In this document: positions 52,591 to 59,598 of the stretch, in pieces
How the letters are laid out: every line of letters begins with the position of its first letter
Numbering within the stretch: the first letter of the stretch is position 1
Source of the DNA: Gp6-AA40 sp964505975
GTDB lineage: Bacteria; Acidobacteriota; Vicinamibacteria; Vicinamibacterales; UBA2999
DNA length: 64,000 bases
Assembly: GCA_964505975.1 (NCBI GenBank)
Contig: CAZDLW010000001.1
Span: 1-64,000, forward strand
Reading direction: 5' to 3'
Position numbers and translations under genes: made by a program
Notes under the pieces: model-generated
Database searches by the model: none
Told to the model about the DNA's origin: nothing
The model's input: the letters and a program-made list of their open reading frames with translations, nothing else

Positions 52591-53088
52591 TCATCGGTCC
52601 GGATCCTGCGCTTCCCAGTAGACCAGGGCAAGGGCCCCGGCGACGGTGAGCAGCATCAACCGGGTCGAGAGCGCGTGCAGTTCGTCGAACCGAATGCGCC
52701 GCGCGTCGTCCTCGGGGAGGCGCGATGGCAGCAGGCCGACCTCGCGTTGAATGCCCTCGATGTCGTTCATCACGACGAGACCCGAGTACATCGAGACGGC
52801 GAGCATGCCCGCCACGACGGACATGCGCACGGCCAGGTTGCGCGGCCGGGGTCCCAGCACGGCCATCGCCGCCAATGTCGTCAGGAGCAGTCCGCCGGCT
52901 CCGTAGGCCACATAGTGAAACCGCGCCAGCAGCGTGCGGAACAGTTCTCCCGCCAGCTCGCGTCCCATCTCCCGGCTGCCTGTCTGGAGCACCTCGAAGG
53001 TGGTGGGCGCGACCAGCGCGCCGAGGACGACCATGCCGCCCAGCCAGATGGCCAGCGCAAGCACATACACGTACCTCAGCCCGAGCAT
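52591..53088 (-). CDS. DUF4149 membrane protein
   Basis: 165 residues with four predicted membrane helices: VYVLALAIWLGGMVVLGALV, YVAYGAGGLLLTTLAAMAVL, MSVVAGMLAVSMYSGLVVMN, and LMLLTVAGALALVYWEAQ. The pattern WLGGMVVLGALVAP near the start and an F/L-rich second helix are typical of DUF4149. Function unknown. The ATG at 53088 has TATAAT exactly six bases upstream, predicting a leaderless mRNA. The longer frame to 53286 adds Arg-rich sequence and is rejected. Confidence 0.82.
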   Translation of the reverse strand: MLGLRYVYVLALAIWLGGMVVLGALVAPTTFEVLQTGSREMGRELAGELFRTLLARFHYVAYGAGGLLLTTLAAMAVLGPRPRNLAVRMSVVAGMLAVSMYSGLVVMNDIEGIQREVGLLPSRLPEDDARRIRFDELHALSTRLMLLTVAGALALVYWEAQDPDR

Positions 53089-53102
53089 CAGGTCATTATA
53101 AT
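53089..53102. promoter_or_regulatory. Bidirectional overlapping -10 boxes
   Basis: The palindrome TCATTATAATGA (53093-53104) contains a TATAAT on each strand: plus 53097-53102, minus 53100-53095. The minus box is six bases from the DUF4149 ATG. The plus box could serve the transketolase with a leader of about 160 bases. Two RNA polymerases could not use the site at once. Confidence 0.55.
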
Positions 53103-53267
53103 GACCAGCCATACGCTCCGCCCTCGACAACCCGATGGATTCCCGTGGCTGATGATGCGGGACCCGTGGCTGCACCGGGTCCTCCAGACGAGTTCCCGCG
53201 CGCTGTGGACCGTTCGTCGACACGAATCCCGTCGGAAGCCGACGCGGCTCAACCCGGAGGTTTCCTC

Positions 53268-55142
53268 GTGCCCGCCTATACGTCATCGCGAGTACCAGCG
53301 CTCATGAACATCGCCACGCGCCTGCGCATCGAGTCGGTCCGTTCGACGAGTGAAGCAGGCAGCGGTCATCCCAGTACCTGCTGTTCAGCCGCGGAGATCC
53401 TCGCCGCGCTGTTCTTCGCGGAGATGCGTTACAACCCGGCCGACGCGTCCAATCCCGACAACGACCGGTTCGTGCTGTCCAAGGGGCATGCGGCGCCCAT
53501 CCTCTACGCCGCATGGGCCGAAGCAGGCATCGTGCGCCGCGAGGACCTGTTGACCCTGCGCCGCATCGATTCGGACCTGGAAGGCCATCCCACGCCACGC
53601 CTGCCGTGGGTGGATGTCGCCACGGGATCCCTCGGACAGGGGCTGTGCGCCGGCGTCGGTATTGCGCTGAACGCACGACGAATCGACTCCGACTACCGGA
53701 CCTATGTGCTGCTGGGCGATGGCGAGACGGCCGAGGGATCCGTGTGGGAAGCCGCGAACGTGGCCGCGTACTACTCGCTCGGCTCGCTGTGCGGGATTGC
53801 AGACGTGAACGGGCTCGGACAGAGCCGGCCCACGATGTGGCAGCACGACATGGAGGCTGTTGCCCGCCGGTGGCGAGCGTTTGGCTGGAACGCGATCGTC
53901 GTGGACGGCCACGACGTGACGGCAATTCTGGAAGCGTTCGACGAGGCGCGCCGGGTCACCGACATCCCGACGATGATCCTGGCCAGGACCATCAAAGGAA
54001 AGGGCCTGGCCGCGCTTGAAGGCAAGGATGGCTGGCACGGCAAGCCCTTGAAGAAAGGGGAGGAGCTCGACGGGGCTCTGGCCGAGCTGGCAGCCCAGAT
54101 CGTGCCGGAGGAGGAACCGGCCTCACCTCCCTCCGCGCCGCGGCGGGTCTCCAGCCGGCCGGCTGTTCAACGAACGCCCTCGTCACCGTCGTACGAGACC
54201 GGCAGCAGCATCGCGACTCGTGAAGCCTACGGGTCGGCAGTCGCCCGATTGGGCACCGCCGATGATCGCGTCGTGGCGCTCGATGCCGACGTGAAGAACT
54301 CCACGTACAGCGAGAAGTTCGAAGCACTGCATCCTGAACGGTTCTATCAGACCTTCATCGCCGAGCAGGCCATGATTGGAGCGGCGATGGGACTGGCGGC
54401 ACGTGGCGCGATTCCATTTCCCTCCACGTTTGCGGCGTTCCTGACACGCGCATACGACTTCATCCGCATGGCCGCCATCAGCAACTCGAACATCAAGATG
54501 GCCGGATCGCATGCCGGCGTGTCGATCGGCGAAGACGGTCCCTCCCAGATGGCGCTCGAGGATCTGGCCATGATGCGTGCCCAGCCGAACATGGTCGTGC
54601 TGTATCCGTGCGACGCCGTGAGTACTGAGAGACTGGTCGAATGCGCAGCCGCCCATCGAGGGCCGGTGTACATCCGGACCTCGCGGCCGAAGACGCCGGT
54701 CGTCTATGGGCTCGAGGATGTCTTCGAGATCGGCGGCCTGAAAGTGCTGCGAGCGAGCGCAACAGATGCGGCGACGGTCGTCGCCGCCGGTGTCACCGTA
54801 TTCGAGGCGTTGAAGGCGCATGACGAACTGCAGAAGGAGGGCGTTGCCATTCGCGTGATCGACCTGTACAGCCTGCAGCCGATTGACGCACCCACGCTGG
54901 TGCGCTGCGCTCGTGAAACCGGCGGTCGTGTCCTGACCGTGGAAGATCACTATCCCGCCGGGGGGCTTGGCGATGCCGTCGCATCGGCCATCGCAGCGGA
55001 GGGATTCACCGTCCGCCGCCTGGCGGTTGGGGAGATACCACGCAGCGGAACGCCGGAGCAGCTCCTCGATCGCTACGGCATTGCTGCCCGCCACATCGTG
55101 GCCCGCGTCAAGGCAGAGCTGCCCGCACGCCGCTCGTCCTGA
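53268..55142 (+). CDS. tkt: Transketolase
   Basis: 624 residues; a ThDP-dependent enzyme of the pentose phosphate pathway. STSEAGSGHPSTCCSAAEIL, LSKGHAAPILYAAWAEAGI, EGHPTPRLPWVDVATGSLGQ, and LGDGETAEGSVWEAANVAAY (the GDG ThDP motif near 150) form the first half. A Pro/Ser-rich linker of about 30 residues (near 283-312) joins the pyrimidine-binding half, with YQTFIAEQAMIGAAMGLAAR near 362 and the GSHAGVSIGEDGPSQM motif. The linker marks a fused form of the split enzyme of many thermophiles. The GTG at 53268 follows GGAGG by seven bases, a strong start; an upstream frame to 52725 is rejected. Confidence 0.94.
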   Translation: MPAYTSSRVPALMNIATRLRIESVRSTSEAGSGHPSTCCSAAEILAALFFAEMRYNPADASNPDNDRFVLSKGHAAPILYAAWAEAGIVRREDLLTLRRIDSDLEGHPTPRLPWVDVATGSLGQGLCAGVGIALNARRIDSDYRTYVLLGDGETAEGSVWEAANVAAYYSLGSLCGIADVNGLGQSRPTMWQHDMEAVARRWRAFGWNAIVVDGHDVTAILEAFDEARRVTDIPTMILARTIKGKGLAALEGKDGWHGKPLKKGEELDGALAELAAQIVPEEEPASPPSAPRRVSSRPAVQRTPSSPSYETGSSIATREAYGSAVARLGTADDRVVALDADVKNSTYSEKFEALHPERFYQTFIAEQAMIGAAMGLAARGAIPFPSTFAAFLTRAYDFIRMAAISNSNIKMAGSHAGVSIGEDGPSQMALEDLAMMRAQPNMVVLYPCDAVSTERLVECAAAHRGPVYIRTSRPKTPVVYGLEDVFEIGGLKVLRASATDAATVVAAGVTVFEALKAHDELQKEGVAIRVIDLYSLQPIDAPTLVRCARETGGRVLTVEDHYPAGGLGDAVASAIAAEGFTVRRLAVGEIPRSGTPEQLLDRYGIAARHIVARVKAELPARRSS

Positions 55143-55219
55143 ACGGTGTATCGAACCGGCGAAACCCTCTGCGATGGCGTCTGTATGGTCGAGTCTTACA
55201 ACTCCCATCTCACCATCTG

Positions 55220-55248
55220 TTTACAGGTGATGCTCGGGCCGATAGAAT
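55220..55248 (+). promoter_or_regulatory. ftsH: Promoter of ftsH
   Basis: TTTACA (55220-55225) and TAGAAT (55243-55248) with 17-base spacing form a good sigma-70-type promoter, starting transcription near 55255. The leader to the GTG at 55401 is about 145 bases. An ATG at 55247 lies inside the -10 box and is therefore not translated from this start. Confidence 0.65.
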
Positions 55249-55400
55249 GAACATCGCGTCGCTGTTGGGCGACGTACTCCTCAACAATTGGGCCGTATTG
55301 CACTCGGTGGATTCCCGGGCTGCGGTCGGCTCCTCTTTGCCGATTCGATGTATTCCGGCGGCCCGGGCACGTCGAAGGGTACCGCGTAGGGGAAACAACC

Positions 55401-57257
55401 GTGCTCGGAGGTAAGCTGCCACGCAGTCGTCTCGCCTGGATGGGCGCCGGTGCGCTTCTCGTCGTGCTGGTCGTTGCCGTGTTCCTGGGGGTCCGACGCG
55501 GTACGCCGGGAACGGAGATGGTGGCGTTCTCGGAGTTGCTGGCTGACCTGGAGGCACACCAGGTGGCAGCGGTCATCGTCGATGCCGATACGTTGAGATA
55601 CGAACGGCTCGACGGGACCAGCCTCGAAACGGTGGCACCTCAGGGTTACGTGGCGGCCAATCCCACCTTCGTTGCCGGGATGGCCGAACGCGGTGTCCGA
55701 CTCGAAGTGAATCGCGTCCGGTCGTCTCGCTCCGGCACCTATGGCACGCTTGCGGTGGCGTTGCTCTTCTTCGGCTGTGCGGGGCTCATCCTGTATCGTC
55801 TCGTCACCGGACGTGTTCCGACGCTCGAGAAGGCCCGCACGATCGACCCCCAGCAGGTCACCGTCACCTTTGCGGACGTCGCCGGGGTGGACGAGGCCAA
55901 GGACGAGGTCGTCGAGATCGTCGAGTTTCTCAGGGAACCGGAGCGCTTTTCCTCCGTGGGCGGACGCATTCCTCGGGGGGTCCTGCTCGTGGGTCCGCCC
56001 GGGACCGGCAAGACACTGCTCGCGCGCTCGATGGCCGGAGAAGCCGGCGTCCCATTCATCTCGGCGAGCGGGTCCGACTTCGTCGAGATGTACGCCGGTG
56101 TGGGTGCATCGCGCGTCCGGAAGCTGTTCAAGGAAGCCCGCCGCCACAAGCGTTGCATCATCTTCATCGACGAGCTCGATGCCGTCGGCCGCAACCGTGG
56201 CGGCAACTCTCTGAGTCACGAGGAGCGCGAACAAACCCTCAATCAGTTGCTCGTGGAGATGGACGGGTTCTCGCAGTCCGACAGCATCATCGTGGTGGCG
56301 GCCACGAACAGAGCCGACATCCTGGATTCGGCACTACTGCGTCCCGGACGGTTCGATCGTCAGGTCACGGTGGGGAACCCGGATCTGAAGGGGCGCGAGC
56401 AGATCCTGCGGGTGCACGTACGCAAGGTGGCACTCGAGCCGGATGTGGATCTCCGGGCCATTGCACGGGGTACGCCCGGGTTCTCGGGCGCCGATCTGTC
56501 CAATCTCGTCAACGAAGCGGCGCTCATCGCGGCGCGCAAGGGGCGCAGCACCGTCGGCAACGCCGAACTGGACCGGGCGCGCGACAAGGTCCTCATGGGC
56601 GCCGAACGGAAGTCGGTGGCCATGAGCGAGGCAGAACGCGTCACGTGTGCCTATCACGAAGCCGGACACGCCGTGGTGGCTGCGTTGCTGCCCGATGCCG
56701 ACCCGCTCCACAAGGTCACCATCATCCCACGCGGCCGTGCGCTCGGCGTGACGATGCAGCTGCCCGAAGCGGATCGGTACACACACTCGAAGGCGTTCAT
56801 CGAGGCGCAGATTGCCATCCTGATGGGGGGGCGGGTCGCCGAGGAGCTGTTCTTACGCCAGATGACCAGCGGGGCGTCGAACGATATCGAGCGGGCTACC
56901 GATCTGGCGCGGAGGATGGTCTGCGAGCTCGGTATGTCACCGCTCGGCCCCGTGCATTTCCGCCGACCGACGGGCGCGTGGGAGAACGACGGTCGAACTG
57001 CCGGGTTCAGCGAGGACACGGCACGCAGGGTGGACGACGAGATTCGTGCGCTCGTCATGCGCGGGTACGAACGTGCCCGGCAGATCGTCGAGCAACAGCG
57101 GGCAGCCGTGAAGGCACTGGCCGGGGAACTGTTGGACGTGGAGTCGGTGGATGCGGATCGCCTCCGGCACATCCTGGCCGCACACGTCGTGCCGGCCGCC
57201 ATCGTACGCGAGGCGGAGGCCGACGCTGCTGTCACGGACTCGGGCATGCTGGGGTAG
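55401..57257 (+). CDS. ftsH: ATP-dependent zinc metalloprotease FtsH
   Basis: 618 residues; membrane-anchored AAA+ protease degrading short-lived or damaged membrane proteins. Two membrane helices (about 12-31 and 114-133) flank a periplasmic domain of about 80 residues. The AAA domain has VGPPGTGKTLLARSMAGEAG near 198, FIDELDAVGRNRGG (Walker B) and NRADILDSALLRPGRFDRQV with Arg fingers. The protease has HEAGH in CAYHEAGHAVVAALLPDADP near 419, with the third zinc Asp in the downstream DIERATDLARRMV segment. The GTG at 55401 follows TAGGGGA. It is placed behind transketolase with its own promoter. Confidence 0.96.
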   Translation: MLGGKLPRSRLAWMGAGALLVVLVVAVFLGVRRGTPGTEMVAFSELLADLEAHQVAAVIVDADTLRYERLDGTSLETVAPQGYVAANPTFVAGMAERGVRLEVNRVRSSRSGTYGTLAVALLFFGCAGLILYRLVTGRVPTLEKARTIDPQQVTVTFADVAGVDEAKDEVVEIVEFLREPERFSSVGGRIPRGVLLVGPPGTGKTLLARSMAGEAGVPFISASGSDFVEMYAGVGASRVRKLFKEARRHKRCIIFIDELDAVGRNRGGNSLSHEEREQTLNQLLVEMDGFSQSDSIIVVAATNRADILDSALLRPGRFDRQVTVGNPDLKGREQILRVHVRKVALEPDVDLRAIARGTPGFSGADLSNLVNEAALIAARKGRSTVGNAELDRARDKVLMGAERKSVAMSEAERVTCAYHEAGHAVVAALLPDADPLHKVTIIPRGRALGVTMQLPEADRYTHSKAFIEAQIAILMGGRVAEELFLRQMTSGASNDIERATDLARRMVCELGMSPLGPVHFRRPTGAWENDGRTAGFSEDTARRVDDEIRALVMRGYERARQIVEQQRAAVKALAGELLDVESVDADRLRHILAAHVVPAAIVREAEADAAVTDSGMLG

Positions 57258-57297
57258 CCAGGGGTAGCGTGTCTCTTGCCGCGTCGGGCGGCCGCGG

Positions 57298-58140
57298 TTA
57301 GCGCCTCACCGGCTTTCCGAACACTTCGATGCGGCCCACGTTCACGAACCCGCCCCAGCCGTGGCCGCTTCCTGGCATCAGAGTCGCGAAGCCCACTTCG
57401 TCGACCCGGCTGAGGTCCGGCTTCTCCACCCAGATCCCCCTGGTCACGACTCTTCCAATGTCCAGCGCGAGCCAGCGAACCGGCGCAATGGCGAACTCGG
57501 TCTCGAGAAAGACGGTGGAGTTCGACGAGGGCGCTCCCTCTGCGTAGTCGCCCACCAGCCAGGTACCATCGGCGAGCTTGATCACGGGGCGAACGACGTG
57601 GAAGCCGGAGACGCGCGTCACCCATCGAATCTTCGCGAGGCCGGTGAGGTCGACGTAGTTGCTCTTGTCTCTCAGGGTCACGGCAATCGGCGTCGAGCAG
57701 ACACCGGTCCACAGATTGGGAGGGTCCGTTGGCTCACCTGCCGGGACGCGCTCCGGGCGCGGGTTCTGGTTGTATCCCGACATCAGCACGCAGGTGGGTC
57801 CACGCCAGTCGTTTGGAATGGAGTTTGGCGGGGGGGTCTTGGCGAACTCCGGAATCCGGGAGGCTCCGGGGTCGTAGACCTGCAGCTCGAGGGTCGGATT
57901 GGTGACCGCGGCAGCGGTGACGGGATGCTGAGGACGAAAGCCGGAGGCGGCGTCGAAGGGCCCCGTCTGCCGCCATCCTTCACGAAAGAACAACGGCACC
58001 GGCGGCGTCGGCGCTGGAAGCTGCACCTGGCTTGCCTGCGACAGCTCACCGTGAATGGTCGAGAGTGGCACAAGGGCCCCGCACGTCACGGCCACGGCGG
58101 CCCACATCTGCTTCGACGCATACGCAAAGCGTCCTGCCAT
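57298..58140 (-). CDS. Exported hypothetical protein, 280 aa
   Basis: Begins MAGRFAYASKQMWAAVAVTC with a signal peptide-like hydrophobic stretch. The mature part is beta-rich and Trp-rich (FFREGWRQTGPFDAASGFRP, LELQVYDPGAS, SNYVDLTGLAKIRWVTRVSG, GTWLVGDYAEG, WLALDIGRVVTRGIWVEKPD). It has a jelly-roll-like look reminiscent of carbohydrate-binding or concanavalin-type sandwich domains, but no family is claimed. GGAGGA precedes the ATG at 58140, and a TATAAT lies 27 bases upstream of the ATG. It is convergent with ftsH, 40 bases apart. Confidence 0.68.
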   Translation of the reverse strand: MAGRFAYASKQMWAAVAVTCGALVPLSTIHGELSQASQVQLPAPTPPVPLFFREGWRQTGPFDAASGFRPQHPVTAAAVTNPTLELQVYDPGASRIPEFAKTPPPNSIPNDWRGPTCVLMSGYNQNPRPERVPAGEPTDPPNLWTGVCSTPIAVTLRDKSNYVDLTGLAKIRWVTRVSGFHVVRPVIKLADGTWLVGDYAEGAPSSNSTVFLETEFAIAPVRWLALDIGRVVTRGIWVEKPDLSRVDEVGFATLMPGSGHGWGGFVNVGRIEVFGKPVRR

Positions 58141-58167
58141 AGATTCCTCCCTGTCACGAACCAGCGG

Positions 58168-58173
58168 ATTATA
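58168..58173 (-). promoter_or_regulatory. -10 box of the exported protein gene
   Basis: Plus-strand ATTATA reads TATAAT on the minus strand, 27 bases before the ATG at 58140, with GGAGGA between as ribosome-binding site. No clear -35 box is seen. Confidence 0.5.
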
Positions 58174-58207
58174 CGCGGCCGTTCCCCGGGCGACGAGGAA
58201 TCGCGAA

Positions 58208-58402
58208 GCCGGGTGCCGGCGGCCGGCATGCTGGGCTGGCTCCCGATGACCTCACGCGGAAAAACGCGCCCTCCGCTCGAGGGGCGACGACCCGCGCTGG
58301 TCCGTGACCAGCGCGGCTCTCACGCTGCGGGCGCGTTTTACCCGGTCCGGATCGCGCGAGTCGTAGGTCGCGGCGTCCAGCATGCCCGGCCGCCGGCACC
58401 GG
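58208..58402. repeat. Family A nested palindromic element, copy A5 (divergent sequence, same structure)
   Basis: The same nested design as A1-A4 with different arms. Outer arms GGGTGCCGGCGGCCGGCATG (from 58211) against its near complement ending near 58402. Core stem AAAACGCGCCC (58261-58271) against GGGCGCGTTTT (58329-58339). Central hairpin CCGCGCTGGTC (58292-58302) against GACCAGCGCGG (58306-58316). Relative to A1-A4, bases on both sides of the stems changed together, so pairing is kept. It lies in the gap between two minus-strand genes. Confidence 0.85.
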
Positions 58403-58467
58403 CGTCGCTGCACCAACACAAGTGAGCACCGTGGACAGTGCAGAGCGCGTCTCGAGGCGGAGCTTCC

Positions 58468-59550
58468 TCACGACGGTGCCCGGATGGTTTCGGCCGCGGG
58501 CGATTCCGGCCAGACCAGCTCTGGAGCAGCCGTATAGCGCGCGTGCGCGAGGCACGCCTGGAACAGGGCTGTCTGCGACGCGAGGAAGTGGAGCTTGAGC
58601 ATCAGTCGTGCGAGCAGGTAGATCTGCCCTGTCGCCAGAGCGAACAAGAGCGACGGTCCGGCGCCGCCGGCACCGGGTGCACCAATGGCCCAGATCGCGA
58701 TGACGACGAGAAACATTGCGCTGTTCAGTGCATAGAGTCCGGCCACCTGACCGGGGCGTCGCGCGACGAAGCGCAGCGCCGCTGCCAGCGCACCGATTAT
58801 GCTGCGGCGGTCCTCTACGACCGTTCGAATCTTCGCGTAGTCGAACAGGACATTCACGGAGACGAGCACGACAGAGAAGATGGCGTAGAAGGCAAGCCGC
58901 CAGAGAAACGCGGTGCGCTCGACGCTGACGCTCCGCGTCACCGCGGCGAAGAGATCGTCGAACAACCAGGGATGGACGTACGCAAACAGCCACCAGTACA
59001 CGACGCCGGCTGCCAGAGCCAGTCGCAGGAAACGGACGACGTAGACGCCGCAGGCACCGAAAAACCCGTGTGCGCGCGTCGGTCGTTGCCGTGCGTACCG
59101 ATCGAGGATCCCACCAACCAGAAACGTCCAACCGGCGAGATACAGCGCAACCACCGCGGCGACAGGGACAATCCGCGAGCGGCCGTCCATGACGCCGCTC
59201 ATCGCGTCCAACGTGCTGGCAAAGCCGATGATCGTGGGCGAGAAAGTCGTTCCAATCCCGGTGGCCTGCGCGGTGAATTCCTGCCACCAGTCGTAGTTCA
59301 CGGCATCGGCAGCTGCATGCGCCATGAGGCTCCCGCCAAGGTGCTCCTGCAGCAGGCTGCGCAGCGTCAACGCGAGCGGCAGCGCCAGGAGCAGCGTCAT
59401 CGCCAGGACGCCCGCGATGATCGCCGGCGACGCCGCCACTCGTATCCAGCCGTCGCGCCACGCGGCATGGACGCCTCCAGATCGATGACCGATCCGTCGT
59501 GCTTCGTGATCGTGCCGCCAGCCGTGCGACCAGGAACGTCGAATCACCAC
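58468..59550 (-). CDS. Multi-pass membrane protein of unknown function
   Basis: 360 residues with about six to seven hydrophobic segments, for example ASPAIIAGVLAMTLLLALPL near 40-60, VPAAVVALYLAGWTFLVGG (as VPVAAVVALYLAGWTFLVGG) near 127-145, LRLALAAGVVYWWLFAYVH, WRLAFYAIFSVVLVSVNVLF and AMFLVVIAIWAIGAPGAG. The N-terminal 35 residues are Arg/His-rich. No transport or catalytic motif is recognised. The start is read as GTG at 59550, weakly supported; a later start before the first helix is possible. It lies 48 bases after the M1 peptidase stop on the same strand, so they may be cotranscribed. Confidence 0.72.
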   Translation of the reverse strand: MVIRRSWSHGWRHDHEARRIGHRSGGVHAAWRDGWIRVAASPAIIAGVLAMTLLLALPLALTLRSLLQEHLGGSLMAHAAADAVNYDWWQEFTAQATGIGTTFSPTIIGFASTLDAMSGVMDGRSRIVPVAAVVALYLAGWTFLVGGILDRYARQRPTRAHGFFGACGVYVVRFLRLALAAGVVYWWLFAYVHPWLFDDLFAAVTRSVSVERTAFLWRLAFYAIFSVVLVSVNVLFDYAKIRTVVEDRRSIIGALAAALRFVARRPGQVAGLYALNSAMFLVVIAIWAIGAPGAGGAGPSLLFALATGQIYLLARLMLKLHFLASQTALFQACLAHARYTAAPELVWPESPAAETIRAPS

Positions 59551-59598
59551 GAGGTCCCGGTTCCAACGGAGCGCGCAGCCACCAGCACCGTCATCCGC

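Noticed and set aside
55247..55418. A 55-codon frame overlapping the ftsH start (possible leader peptide)
   Set aside because: Its ATG lies inside the -10 box of a good promoter (55220-55248), so it would not be transcribed from it.
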